A stretch of DNA of 64,000 nucleotides from assembly GCA_964478775.1 (NCBI GenBank), contig CAYZJC010000002.1:62001-126000 (forward strand). The letters run 5' to 3'. A program made the position numbers and the translations under genes. The notes below the pieces were generated by a model that was not told the origin of the DNA, searched no databases, and saw only the letters and a list, made by a program, of their open reading frames with translations. This DNA is from PNMQ01 sp964478775. Its GTDB lineage: Bacteria; Pseudomonadota; Alphaproteobacteria; Paracaedibacterales; CAIOTO01. Position 1 is the first letter of the stretch. Each line of letters begins with the position of its first letter. This document shows positions 54,901 to 63,829 of the stretch, one piece after another.

Positions 54901-55132
54901 GAGCCCCAATTGAAGTGAAGACATGGTTTGTGTGCGCTTGATGCGTCAACACAACGTCACCATCTACAGCTTCTTCCCTATAAGCTGCAGGACTATAGGG
55001 GACGCTCGATTCATAGTCACTATTATACGCTTCTTGAGTTTCTGTATCTTGGTCAGAATCTGCTGCAAAGCTGCAAGTTGATAAGTTCAATAGTGTAGCA
55101 AGACAGGCTGTAGTCTTTAGAAAATGGGACAT
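51905..55132 (-). CDS. Large exported leucine-rich-repeat protein
   Basis: From ATG 55132 the protein has 1075 residues; AAGGAG sits before this ATG, inside the five extra codons of the longer frame. A signal peptide (FLKTTACLATLLNLSTCSFA) is followed by an acidic segment and then LRR units to about residue 525. The clearest are LKSLNLGNNQISTLPQSI and LEYLNLKGNRL. The C-terminal half (about 550 residues) is helical and unassigned, with a Ser-rich stretch near residue 770-800. LRR proteins of this size are typical host-interaction proteins in intracellular bacteria. I looked for an IpaH-type ubiquitin-ligase motif and do not see one. Confidence 0.8.
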   Translation of the reverse strand: MSHFLKTTACLATLLNLSTCSFAADSDQDTETQEAYNSDYESSVPYSPAAYREEAVDGDVVLTHQAHTNHVFTSIGALLDYDAQKLYDMLVLFESEEELHIDFNFSKMENLTLHGNELLRNGWDNIWKKFSQLTHLTKLFIVGYESNTPFRSIHTFPPHLESLIFYEYDSYYTDFLHKVFKIASLRDLSIIKSNFKLDVFNSLYLSAREIPAKITHLDLSQNALVESSPLLPNVCLSIYIREYFPSLVSLNLSHNKNLDFTNATFTEGNNLKHLDISHTSTDEFPQICVNYELDDKNNYKARFFLESLDLTGTNIKGLIHKNPFSGDLIPIISDTLISLKVDMMHPNFDYRTLFVFKNIQEIEMSADIFKGTMIAWMLNLPLKSIAVRGTGSISLDHIPEIITHFQNIEKLDFSDNRIATITRDVTNLQQLKSLNLGNNQISTLPQSINKLTQLEYLNLKGNRLTEGTEFLKMLQNLHKIDLSDNLLPHIPKCLIDMRMLKEFHYYGPKMFPYGVTDEYLGYEELNHHYKTLRWKELRTIRKIISHEMLGVLQEKQNEHFNLAKFFSIKQSRLDFPIIHNGYPIVELMNNLLDEVNVDNPNNENTFISCEDLVGEENMENKFGRYISRDDAPQDQREWINETLKPYLTDILANLYDIEYSTSESSVVWAHIPNLETTKIFRSTVAYIIHTITKMPQENRIAALTQFINGILNCHTGQTEAYNTLLLNFSGLYLKEFTEFVASINNVYKRVLAEKSVRIASLRRDSSGASPQRLSVHSYAASPFTASSFSREISSQSARESNTASTQFTDAEIERLKRVNFVTYYPNAQPTEAVSVEYGHVEDFLTLLEHSLAKIKDQRLSHAILPFCNDYDEHNTHTVNHYRKELSDTHGFYFHDQSYWDAYQFLDRDPFLRNNNAVLLYYLQINTPQKIINELYNFVQTKEDVELFKKKAETNKRREPEEYARLEAACKEALILRPLTTTKALKLLSDADYFNTHPMKKALEVVKHTGLSKLLNPHLQKILCKNLKIADPWEEFFDSDPYDFNTTPVLTKEGLKRLLIYTNILILKNEDFKPRG

Positions 55133-55327
55133 TAAAAACTCCTTCATGGAAAATGGAATGTGAATTCATTATTTATCTTAGCGCTGTCCTTCATTTTTTT
55201 GTTATAAAAAAAACAATTTTAATAAAATTTATCCCTTTTCATTTTCTTGTAAAAGGTGAGCTCACAATACAGGAACAGACGCCCATGAATTGCTAACACA
55301 GAAAAGGGTTGTTGTAAGGTAAATGAA

Positions 55328-56253
55328 TTAAGCGACTGCAGAGTTGGCGTGCTGAGTCATCACTTTTTTTTGAATGGTGATTTCAGCTTTCGAAAGATGT
55401 AGTGCAAGTGCTTCCTTAATTTCAATAGCAATGGCATCTGCCGATTGAAGCTTTATATCAGGGTCAAGATATAAGTCCATTTGTATAAACTTTTTTTGCC
55501 CACAAGAACGCGTTTTAACTTTGCTAATATGATAGCGATCCTTAAACTGTGATAAAACGCCCCTGATAATTTCTAGATCTTCTTCAGGCAATTCCCGGTC
55601 CATTAATATATTAAATGACTCAATTCCAATTGACCAAGCTGTTTTGATGATGTAAAACCCAAATATACTCGCAGCCAATGTGTCAATGATGGGAATATTC
55701 ATATATTGCGTCGCCACCATGCTGATGACAACACCAAAGTTTGCCAAAAGGTCAGCTTTATAGTGAAGACAATCTGCGGATATGGCAAGTGAACCTGTTT
55801 GTTTAATAACATATTTTTGCCAAGTAATTAATATGCCTGTTAAGACAGATGCTGCTATCATGACGATTATGGCAATATCATCTAGCTTAATGGGCTTGGG
55901 GTTTAATACATTGCTCACGACTTCCGATAGAAGCCAAATGGCTGATGCTGCAATAAATACCGCCTGCAAAAGACCAGCAAGCGCTTCTGCTTTGCCATGT
56001 CCAAACCCGTGGTCAGAATCTGCAGGAATAAGGGCGTGCCTTACCGCAAAAAAATTGATCGTTGANNNNNNNNNNCATCTAGACATGAATCTAGCAATGA
56101 CGCCTGTACACTTAAGGCTTCACACCTAAAGTAGGCAAAGGCTTTTCCGGCTACGAGTGCTAAGGCTGTAAAAATGGCAAAAAGCGTGGCACTTTTTAGC
56201 AAAAAGGCGCGTGAAAATTGTGAGTTATTGATCTGGGGTGTTTTAAGTGACAT
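55328..56253 (-). CDS. Cation diffusion facilitator family transporter, with 10-N gap
   Basis: A metal ion/proton antiporter of the inner membrane, probably FieF-like (Zn2+ or Fe2+). The 10-N run at 56066-56075 separates the first 59 codons from the rest; the two sides are out of frame, so the gap length is arbitrary. Metal site residues are visible as DSCLD before the gap and HYKAD in membrane helix 5. The family stretch FAVRHALIPADSDHGFGHGKAEALAG and the cytoplasmic C-terminal domain with MDRELPEED are intact. A complete gene would give about 310 residues, the family norm. Confidence 0.88.
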
Positions 56254-56279
56254 GATACTTTCATTCCCTGGTGTTTTAA

Positions 56280-57554
56280 TTATGATGAGTGGTAGCGGAT
56301 TTGATATTTTAACAACACATTTGATTTTGCAGGAACTTTAACGTTCCAGTGTATGGCTTCATGGTTAGATGTTGCATGTGTATGTGTTGCACGGATGACT
56401 TCAAAGCCCGCAGCTGACGCCGGTAGGTCTAACATCACCTTAATTGTGATTTCTTCATTACTGACATTTTTCAAATCTAACTTGTAGTGCGCTTCTGTCA
56501 CACCTGTGTCAGTGTTTCTTCTAAATTGGTTTTGTTCAAGTTCTGTTTCAATAGACTTCAAGTCTTTTTCTTTTGTATTTTTTGTTTTAAAAGAAGGAAT
56601 GCGAACACTTATTTCTTGGCCTGCATTGGTGTGTGCAAGTTGGGTGTGCCCGAGAAAGTCTAATTGATTTTTAGACCTTTCATAATACATGACTACGTTG
56701 CCAACAGGCAAATCCATTCCTAAGCCATGTATGGGTGAATTTTGAAACGTAACCCACGTTTGTACGACTGGGTTTACTGTTTTGTTTTCCATATTGAGTA
56801 AGTAATCACCCCCAACAAACACACGGTAATCTTGCTTTAAATTAATGAGGTTAGTGCTCGCCCATTGAATACGTTTGGTTGAATTAGCTGTTAAATTGAT
56901 CGGGGTGAGGTGGGTGTATGCCCTGGCTTTTGCAGTGGGTTTATCACTAATTTGCTTGTCGTGCTCAGGAATTTTTGTGTCAATAAATTGTATGTAAGTG
57001 TTATTGTGGGCAATGGCTGTATGATTAGTGATATCTACCCAGCTATTGAGCCTTAACTTTTTATAACCTTGCTGTAATTGTAAGGTGTAGTGGGCACTCC
57101 AGCTCATATTTTTGAGCATATATATGAGTTCAATTGCATTTTGTGGCAATTCAGACTTACAATTTGTTTGAAATGACAGGGCATAGGGCGCCTTGTCAGC
57201 GTTTTGTGAAAGGGTTGATTCTAATATTTGCCCTTCTTGAATGGGGGACGTTAAGATAACAGATAAGCTATCAGGGATAATTGAGTCTGCTAAGGGGGAT
57301 AAGTTATGTTCAGTTGTTCCTTTAGAAAGCGGCATAGATTTTCTTTGAAAAACAATGGCACCATCACGGTATAGTGACAAAGAATTATCTTTTGCCCTAT
57401 TTGTCTTTTCAGAAATATGAATTGGTGTGCCTTCATTTGAAACAGGTTCGTGCTGTTCTGTTTTTGCACTGAGCGTGGTGATGAATGACGCCGATAAAAG
57501 TGCGCTTAAAATAACCAAGCTCCCATTTACGGGTGAAAATAACTTTGTTGTCAT
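56280..57554 (-). CDS. Exported DUF4139-like protein
   Basis: A 424-residue protein with a signal peptide (SLVILSALLSASFITTLSA). The body resembles DUF4139 beta-rich proteins: IELIYMLKNMSWSAHYTLQL, a later IQWASTNLINLKQDYRVF, and the C-terminal YKLDLKNVSNEEITIKVMLD with WNVKVPAKSNVLLKYQIRY. Function is not established for this family. It lies 48 bases downstream of rmuC and 26 bases before the CDF gene, all on the minus strand, so they may be co-transcribed. Confidence 0.7.
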   Translation of the reverse strand: MTTKLFSPVNGSLVILSALLSASFITTLSAKTEQHEPVSNEGTPIHISEKTNRAKDNSLSLYRDGAIVFQRKSMPLSKGTTEHNLSPLADSIIPDSLSVILTSPIQEGQILESTLSQNADKAPYALSFQTNCKSELPQNAIELIYMLKNMSWSAHYTLQLQQGYKKLRLNSWVDITNHTAIAHNNTYIQFIDTKIPEHDKQISDKPTAKARAYTHLTPINLTANSTKRIQWASTNLINLKQDYRVFVGGDYLLNMENKTVNPVVQTWVTFQNSPIHGLGMDLPVGNVVMYYERSKNQLDFLGHTQLAHTNAGQEISVRIPSFKTKNTKEKDLKSIETELEQNQFRRNTDTGVTEAHYKLDLKNVSNEEITIKVMLDLPASAAGFEVIRATHTHATSNHEAIHWNVKVPAKSNVLLKYQIRYHSS

Positions 57555-57602
57555 AAAACATATTTCCTTTTCAGTTCAGCTCGCTGGTAAGACATTATCA
57601 TA

Positions 57603-58856
57603 TTACCCATTGTTGCTAATCATTTTCGTGTGTTGCTCAATAGATACCACTTCATTTTCCACTGTATCTATTCCCGGATCAAGTTCCTTAAACTTTCTTG
57701 CAGATACCAGAACACGTTTTTCAAAGGAACCAATGCTATCATTGTAAGAATCAACGGCTTGGTTGAGGTGTTTACCAACTTTGTTCATATGGCTTGTGTA
57801 GTCCATTAAGCGCTTGAAAAACTCTTTACCTAACTGGCCAATTTGTCTTGCGTTTTCAGCAACGGCTTCTTGCTGCCAACCGTATGCTACGGCCCTTAGC
57901 AGGGCAATTAGCGTTGTTGGGGTTGCTAAAATAACTTTTTCTTGTACACCATATTCAATTAATGTGGGGTCCGCTTGAAGGGCTGCACTAAAGATAGATT
58001 CCCCAGGCATAAACATCACCACAAATTCTGGAGAATGTTCAAACTGTTCAAAGTATTGACGTTTAGAAAGGGCTGCGATGTGGGTTTTAACATGGCGGGC
58101 ATGTTGAATTAAAAAGCCTTGCTTTTGTTGGTCGTCTTGTGTTTCTAATGATTCAAGGTAAGCCATTAAAGGGGTCTTGGCGTCAATGACAATCGTTTTA
58201 TTGCCAGGTAACCGTACAATAACATCTGGCCTTAATTTGCCATCTGCAACAACATTTTGTTCCATGAAATCACAGTGTGAAAGCATACCTGCCATTTCAA
58301 TAACGCGCTTTAACTGCATTTCCCCCCATTGGCCGCGACCTGTTGGGGTGCGAAGGGCTTTAACCAAGTTTGCGGTTTCAAAACGCAGTTCCTTTTGCGT
58401 TGCCATAAGGTCTACGACTTGGCGCCTAAGGTCAGTGAAGGCGTGTGCGCGCTCCTTTTCAAGGGCTTCCATCTTTAAATCAACTTTTTCAAGTGATTGC
58501 TGTAAGGGCTGTATCAGTTTGTTTATATTTTCTTGCTTATGGTCAATGTCTACCTTGGCGCGTTCATGCATTTCGTGCAAAGTGCCTTGTGCCAATTTTA
58601 AGAAGGACTCATTGTTTTGAATCAATGCTTTTTGGGTGAGCGATTCCATTAATATTTGAAAATGCTGCTGTGACTGCTGCAAGTTGTGTTCTTTATCTTG
58701 GGTGTGTTGCTTTTCATAAGCAAGTTCTGTTTGTAGCTGGACAATATGTTCACGCATGGAGAGAAGGACGTCTTTACGTTTTGATAACGCTACCCACAGC
58801 CATACTGTTGTAGACAAGGCTAAAAATAACAACGCACCTAAAATAATAATCATCAT
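57603..58856 (-). CDS. rmuC: DNA recombination protein RmuC homologue
   Basis: RmuC limits inversions between short inverted repeats and has a PD-(D/E)XK nuclease-like core. An N-terminal membrane segment (IIILGALLFLALSTTVWLWVAL) is followed by a long coiled coil (to about residue 145). The conserved core reads GRGQWGEMQLKRVIEMAGM, RPDVIVRLPGNKTIVIDAKTP, FVVMFMPGE and LIALLRAVAYGWQQE. ATG 58856 forms an ATGA overlap with the hemF stop and is preferred; ATG 58871 is also in frame. Operon with lysK and hemF. Confidence 0.93.
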   Translation of the reverse strand: MMIIILGALLFLALSTTVWLWVALSKRKDVLLSMREHIVQLQTELAYEKQHTQDKEHNLQQSQQHFQILMESLTQKALIQNNESFLKLAQGTLHEMHERAKVDIDHKQENINKLIQPLQQSLEKVDLKMEALEKERAHAFTDLRRQVVDLMATQKELRFETANLVKALRTPTGRGQWGEMQLKRVIEMAGMLSHCDFMEQNVVADGKLRPDVIVRLPGNKTIVIDAKTPLMAYLESLETQDDQQKQGFLIQHARHVKTHIAALSKRQYFEQFEHSPEFVVMFMPGESIFSAALQADPTLIEYGVQEKVILATPTTLIALLRAVAYGWQQEAVAENARQIGQLGKEFFKRLMDYTSHMNKVGKHLNQAVDSYNDSIGSFEKRVLVSARKFKELDPGIDTVENEVVSIEQHTKMISNNG

Positions 58857-59800
58857 GCAGCTACATTCCATGTTGCCACTGGTGGCAATGACATTAAGAT
58901 TGCTTGTGCATTACCATTAGTCATTAAACCAAAGCGCGTTCCGCGGTCGTAAAGCAGGTTGAATTCAACATAGCGACCACGTTTTTTAAGTTGAACTTCC
59001 TTTTCAGCTTCACCATAAGGGGTGAACATTCTTGTTCTTACAATTTTATCGTAGCTTTCAATAAAAGCCATACCCACTTTTTTTAAAAAATCAAAGTCAG
59101 CTTCAGGATTATTACTATATAAGTTATCAAAAAATATTCCGCCAACACCTCTTGCTTCATTGCGGTGCTTGAGGTAAAAATATTCGTCACACCACTTTTT
59201 ATAATCTTCATAGGCAGTTGGGCTGTAAGAATCACAAGCGTCCTTCATGGCCTGGTGAAAGAGGGCTGTGTCTTCATCAAAAGGAATGCTTGGGGTTAAG
59301 TCAGCACCGCCGCCAAACCATTTCATACCTGTATGAATGTGGCGCGTGTTCATATGCACGATAGGCACATAAGGGTTTTTGGGGTGAATCACTAATGATA
59401 TACCAGATGCCCAAAAGGGGTTGTCACCATTGCCGCTGCCAGGTATTTCTTTGGCAAATTTTTTATCAAAATGTCCCATCACTGTTGAAACATTGACCCC
59501 GCCTTTTTCAAACACGCAGCCGTCTTCGATAAAGCGCATATATCCAGTACCACCGTCTTCATTGACTTGGGTGGTATCTTTCCTTTGCCACGTCTTTGTT
59601 TGAAAGGTGCGCGCTGTTACCCCTTGTGTTGCAGCTGCATATTCACGTTCCAACGCTTCTAGCTTGTCACAAATAGTTTGTTGCAGCCAAACAAACCATT
59701 CAATATAAACTTTCTTAGCATCATCAGTTGCATAACGTGTAAGGTCTTGTGCAACTTCATGATGATTTTTATCTGTAAGCTGAGGACTTTCGTTTGACAT
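58853..59800 (-). CDS. hemF: Oxygen-dependent coproporphyrinogen III oxidase
   Basis: Converts coproporphyrinogen III to protoporphyrinogen IX using oxygen, a late step of haem synthesis. The 315-residue protein contains the family signature FGGGADLTPSIPFDED. It also has VIHPKNPYVPIVHMNTRH, WCDEYFYLKHRNEARGVGG and GRYVEFNLLYDRGTRFGL. Its start is two bases after the lysK stop. hemB lies 3 kb away on the same strand. Use of HemF implies an oxygen-using lifestyle. Confidence 0.97.
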   Translation of the reverse strand: MSNESPQLTDKNHHEVAQDLTRYATDDAKKVYIEWFVWLQQTICDKLEALEREYAAATQGVTARTFQTKTWQRKDTTQVNEDGGTGYMRFIEDGCVFEKGGVNVSTVMGHFDKKFAKEIPGSGNGDNPFWASGISLVIHPKNPYVPIVHMNTRHIHTGMKWFGGGADLTPSIPFDEDTALFHQAMKDACDSYSPTAYEDYKKWCDEYFYLKHRNEARGVGGIFFDNLYSNNPEADFDFLKKVGMAFIESYDKIVRTRMFTPYGEAEKEVQLKKRGRYVEFNLLYDRGTRFGLMTNGNAQAILMSLPPVATWNVAA

Positions 59801-59802
59801 TC

Positions 59803-61389
59803 TTATAACCCTCGTTTTTCACGAATGAGGATGATGGTATTTTCAATGCCATAAAGGGCGATGAATGAACCCATTCTTGGGCCTTCTTTTTGGCCAAGCA
59901 ATACTTCATATAAAGTGCCAAACCATGAACGCAAATCTGTAAAGTGATGCGCTTTACCAATTTCAAAAACAAGTTCTTGAATGGATTCAGCTGTGGCAGT
60001 TGCAACGTCTAAGTTCTTTAGTTGTGATTCTAAGTCAATTAATGCTGTACGTTCTTGTGTGGTAGGTTCACGATAACATTTATTTGGCTTGATAAAATCT
60101 TGGTAATAGTTGATTGCAAACCCAATGAGTTGATCTAGGTATTTTTGTTCATCTGGACTTGCGTTTTGGCTGTACTTTTGAACGAATCCCCATAAAATTG
60201 AGGGGTCTTCTGCATTGCAAACGGATGCAAGGTTAAGCAACATATTAAAGTTGAGACCAGATGAATCTGGAGCAGGTGGGTTTGATTTGTGGATGTGGTA
60301 TACGGGGTTGTCAAATGATTCTGCTGCAGATGCAAACTTGTTGAGGTGCGCTGCATATTCATCTACCGCTTTTGGTATGACATCAAAGTATAAACGCTTT
60401 GCTTTCTTAGGGGCTTGGAACATATAGTAAGCTAGACTTTCTTTTGGGGCGTAGCGAAGCCATTCTTCAATGCTAAGTCCATTCCCCTTAGACTTTGAAA
60501 TCTTTTGACCTTGTTCGTCTAAGAAGAGTTCATAGGTAAGGTTTTCTGGTGCACGACCGCCCATGGTTCTGCAAATTTGGCTAGCAAGTTTTACAGAATC
60601 AATCAGGTCTTTTCCTGACATCTCATAGTCAACATCAAAGGCTTGCCAACGCATACCCCAGTCTGCTTTCCATTGTAGTTTACAGTTTCCACCAGTAATT
60701 GGTGTCTCAACATACACGCCTGTTTCTGGGTCTTTGTAAACAATTGTATAACTCTCTTTTCTAAGTTCTTCTATTTTAACTTGTAGCACAACACCGGTGC
60801 GTGGGCAGATAGGAAGGAAAGGGCTATAGGTTGCGCGTCGTTCTTCACGTAATGAAGGAAGCATAATCGCCATGATTTCTTGGTAGTGTTCAAAAACTTT
60901 TTTTAAGCTTTCATCAAACTTACCAGACTTATACCAGTCGGTACTGCTTTGAAATTCGTACTCAAAACCAAAAGAATCTAAGAAAGACCTTAGCATAGCA
61001 TTGTTGTGGTGACCAAAGCTTTCAAACTTACCAAAGGGGTCTGGCACTTGTGTAAGTGGCTTTCCAAGATGTTGCCTGAGTAAGTCTTGATTGGGGACAT
61101 TTTCTGGTACTTTGCGAAGACCATCCATGTCATCAGAAAAAGCAAAGAGGCGTGTTGGAATATCGCTGAGTTGGTGGAACGCGTGACGTACCATTGTCGT
61201 TCTTAAGACTTCACCAAAGGTGCCAATGTGTGGAAGTCCAGAGGGCCCATAACCTGTCTCCAAAAGCACGAAACCTTTTTTTGGCGTTTTGCTGTGAATG
61301 CGATTGAGGATGCGTTTAGCCTCTTCAAAAGGCCAGCTTTTTGCGTTTGTCAAAAGATGTTGTACGTGTTCAGGAGTATAGGAACTCAT
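59803..61389 (-). CDS. lysK: Lysyl-tRNA synthetase, class I
   Basis: Charges tRNA-Lys; this is the class I (archaeal-type) enzyme found in many alphaproteobacteria in place of class II LysS. The HIGH motif appears as PHIGTFGE (His54) and the KMSKS motif as KISKSKGNGLS near residue 290. The 528-residue length fits. It leads lysK-hemF-rmuC. About 180 bases lie between it and the MFS gene upstream, containing an imperfect stem closed by GGTTAT / ATAACC (61441-61503). Confidence 0.97.
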   Translation of the reverse strand: MSSYTPEHVQHLLTNAKSWPFEEAKRILNRIHSKTPKKGFVLLETGYGPSGLPHIGTFGEVLRTTMVRHAFHQLSDIPTRLFAFSDDMDGLRKVPENVPNQDLLRQHLGKPLTQVPDPFGKFESFGHHNNAMLRSFLDSFGFEYEFQSSTDWYKSGKFDESLKKVFEHYQEIMAIMLPSLREERRATYSPFLPICPRTGVVLQVKIEELRKESYTIVYKDPETGVYVETPITGGNCKLQWKADWGMRWQAFDVDYEMSGKDLIDSVKLASQICRTMGGRAPENLTYELFLDEQGQKISKSKGNGLSIEEWLRYAPKESLAYYMFQAPKKAKRLYFDVIPKAVDEYAAHLNKFASAAESFDNPVYHIHKSNPPAPDSSGLNFNMLLNLASVCNAEDPSILWGFVQKYSQNASPDEQKYLDQLIGFAINYYQDFIKPNKCYREPTTQERTALIDLESQLKNLDVATATAESIQELVFEIGKAHHFTDLRSWFGTLYEVLLGQKEGPRMGSFIALYGIENTIILIREKRGL

Positions 61390-61570
61390 AAGTGGTCTTT
61401 CTTAAAAAAGTTATTAAATTAGCTTGTCACTTAATAATATGGTTATGCGTCATGTCGCCAGTCATGTAGTAATACCTACACATCGCAGCTCATTTCTATA
61501 ACCAAATTAAATTGATTACGCTACATTTTTTGTTTGCCCTTCAATGGACATCCCTAAGATATCACGAAAC

Positions 61571-62770
61571 TTAGTCTGTGTAATGATTTTTTTCATAGAA
61601 ATAAAGAGAAACGATAAGCGCTGCTGAACAGACAGACAAAATATGCAGCGGCACAGCCGTTTTGTTGTAAAAATAAGTAACCACAAACACACCAAATGCC
61701 ATGCAAAAATTGCGCATCATCGACACGAAAGCCACAGCAAAACCTCTGTCATCTATTGTTGAATCAAAGGCTTGTGTTGCTGCGGTCGTTGTAATAAATG
61801 GCATGCCAATAAAAAATTGAGAATTGATTAATAAGATAGACCAAAGGTTAGAGTATGAAAATACAAGAGATAGTAAGTTGAGTGCCAAAAAGACCATCAT
61901 ACTGAATATGCCAATCTGATACGCTTTTTCATAGCCAATCTTTTCGACAATAGCTTTGTAAATGCTGGTGCTTATAATACATGTCGTAATTGGAATGAGT
62001 TGTAGCAGTGCAAACATTGAATTTGAAACACCATAGTTTTCAACAAACAAATACGCATTATTTGTCACATACATAATAGGCATCATCAATGTAAAAGAAT
62101 GCAGTAAGCTTAATGACATAAAATGATTAGGCTTTAAGTAGCTAAGAATTTTGGGCACTAAAGATCTGATAGGGAGAGCTGACTGGCTGCGTTGCAAGGT
62201 TTCTGGCATGTAAAATTTAAATACAAGAAAGAATATAGCAGACAACAACGTCATAAATAAAAAGTTAGATTCCCAACCCAATGTTTTGGCAAGATAAGCC
62301 CCAAAGTATGGGCAAACAGCATAAGTAATAGGAAAGAGAAGGCTTACAGTTGCAATAGACTTTGCATAGCGCGCGCCTGTCATGACATCCCCTAGCATGG
62401 CAATCGCAATATTTAAAAGACCACCAGCGCCAAGGGCTTGTAAGACACGGCCAATCATAAAAGATTCTATGTGGTCTGCCATTGCTGAAATAATCCCACC
62501 CATAAAAACCAAGGCAAGGCTTGAATTCATAATGGGTTTTCTTCCGCGTGTATCACTTAAAAAACCATACACGAGTCCAGACAAAGCCGCTAGAAGGGGG
62601 CCCATGACCATGCTGATGCTCATGATAAATTCACTGACACCAAAATATTTACGCATCATCGAAAGATTTGAAACGAAAATATCATAGGTAACCACATTTA
62701 AAACAACGAAGCTGTAAATGATGGTGAGGAAAAATTTGGGCAGTGATACTGTTGTATTTGTAGTTCGCAT
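61571..62770 (-). CDS. MFS transporter, Bcr/CflA-like drug resistance type
   Basis: A 399-residue inner-membrane protein with about 12 hydrophobic segments. Motif A-like GLVYGFLSDTRGRKPIM follows the second segment, and RVLQALGAGGLL resembles the fourth-helix motif of Bcr/CflA exporters. The substrate is not readable. ATG 62770 is preferred; the frame is open to 62824, but those residues overlap hemB and do not resemble a transporter. It starts seven bases after hemB and is probably co-transcribed. Confidence 0.83.
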   Translation of the reverse strand: MRTTNTTVSLPKFFLTIIYSFVVLNVVTYDIFVSNLSMMRKYFGVSEFIMSISMVMGPLLAALSGLVYGFLSDTRGRKPIMNSSLALVFMGGIISAMADHIESFMIGRVLQALGAGGLLNIAIAMLGDVMTGARYAKSIATVSLLFPITYAVCPYFGAYLAKTLGWESNFLFMTLLSAIFFLVFKFYMPETLQRSQSALPIRSLVPKILSYLKPNHFMSLSLLHSFTLMMPIMYVTNNAYLFVENYGVSNSMFALLQLIPITTCIISTSIYKAIVEKIGYEKAYQIGIFSMMVFLALNLLSLVFSYSNLWSILLINSQFFIGMPFITTTAATQAFDSTIDDRGFAVAFVSMMRNFCMAFGVFVVTYFYNKTAVPLHILSVCSAALIVSLYFYEKNHYTD

Positions 62771-62777
62771 AAAATAT

Positions 62778-63779
62778 CTATATCTGTGTTGTGTTAACCC
62801 ATTGCGCAAGTTCGAGTGCTGCATAGGTAATGATTGAACGTGCGCCAGCGCGTTTAAATGCGTATGCGGTTTCTAAAAATGCATCTTGTTCGCTAAAGAC
62901 ACCTTCTTTGGCGGCAAGCTTGATCATGGCATATTCCCCGCTGACCTGATAGGCAAGGAGGGGGAGCGTTGTTTTCTGGTGTGCTTTAGCAAGAATATCT
63001 AGGTAAGCAAGCCCTGGCTTAATGATAAGTGCATCCGCACCTTCTTGTTCGTCATGTGAAATTTCACTCAAAGCTTCATTGCTGTTGCGTGGGTCCATCT
63101 GGTAGGTTTTTTTATCTTCCAAACCTTGTAGTTTTTTGGCCCCAACCATTTGCCTGAAAGGCCCGTATAAACATGACGCATATTTTGCCGCATAACTAAA
63201 GACAGCTTTAGAATGCAAATTGGCAGCACTAAATGCTTTTTTGAATTCATCAATTCGACCGTCCATCATGTCGGAAGGGCATAAAACATCTGCGCCTGCT
63301 CTTGCAAAATGAACTGCCATTTGCGCCAAAGTTTCGTTGGTGGCGTCATTGTCTACATAAAAGGTGTCACCATGGCTTTGAATAATTCCATCATGTCCAT
63401 GATTTGTGTAAGGGTCTAAGGCAATATCAACACAAAAAGAAAGTGGGAATTTATACTCTTTTGCAACATTTAAAAATTGTACGAGCAAATTTTCCTCTAA
63501 TGCATGACTACCTGTGTTATTTTTGCAATCATTTGGTATCACAGGAAATAAAAAAACAGCTTTTATTCCTAGTTTTATCGCTTGTTCTAGTGTGCTAAGG
63601 GCGCTTTTAAAACTATGGCGCGTAATGTTAGCAGTAGACGATGCACCATACACAGGTTCATTTTCATTTGTTATAAACAAGGGTAATATAAAGTCTTTTG
63701 GACTAAGGCTAGATTCTGAGATAAGATCGCGTATCCAAGGTGTTGAACGCAAAGTACGGTGACGTTTAAAGGAAGTCAT
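62778..63779 (-). CDS. hemB: Delta-aminolevulinic acid dehydratase (porphobilinogen synthase)
   Basis: Condenses two 5-aminolevulinate molecules to porphobilinogen. Both active-site lysines are present: Lys199 (SYAAKYAS) and Lys254 (IIKPGLAYLD). The metal loop reads VDIALDPYTNHGHDG, the Asp-containing, Mg/K-dependent form typical of Alphaproteobacteria, with no zinc cysteines. The 333-residue length is normal. It is immediately upstream of the MFS gene. Confidence 0.98.
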   Translation of the reverse strand: MTSFKRHRTLRSTPWIRDLISESSLSPKDFILPLFITNENEPVYGASSTANITRHSFKSALSTLEQAIKLGIKAVFLFPVIPNDCKNNTGSHALEENLLVQFLNVAKEYKFPLSFCVDIALDPYTNHGHDGIIQSHGDTFYVDNDATNETLAQMAVHFARAGADVLCPSDMMDGRIDEFKKAFSAANLHSKAVFSYAAKYASCLYGPFRQMVGAKKLQGLEDKKTYQMDPRNSNEALSEISHDEQEGADALIIKPGLAYLDILAKAHQKTTLPLLAYQVSGEYAMIKLAAKEGVFSEQDAFLETAYAFKRAGARSIITYAALELAQWVNTTQI

Positions 63780-63829
63780 AAGTGGCCAGTTTCACATACT
63801 ATATGGTGGCGCATAAAGTCATGTTTTTT

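Noticed and set aside
51905..55132. IpaH-type (NEL) ubiquitin ligase domain in the LRR protein
   Set aside because: The CEDL sequence in the C-terminal half does not match the catalytic CxD context of that family, and the surrounding motifs are missing.
61441..61503. tRNA-like cloverleaf upstream of lysK
   Set aside because: It is only 63 bases long, with no T-loop GGTTCRA consensus and no proper anticodon arm.
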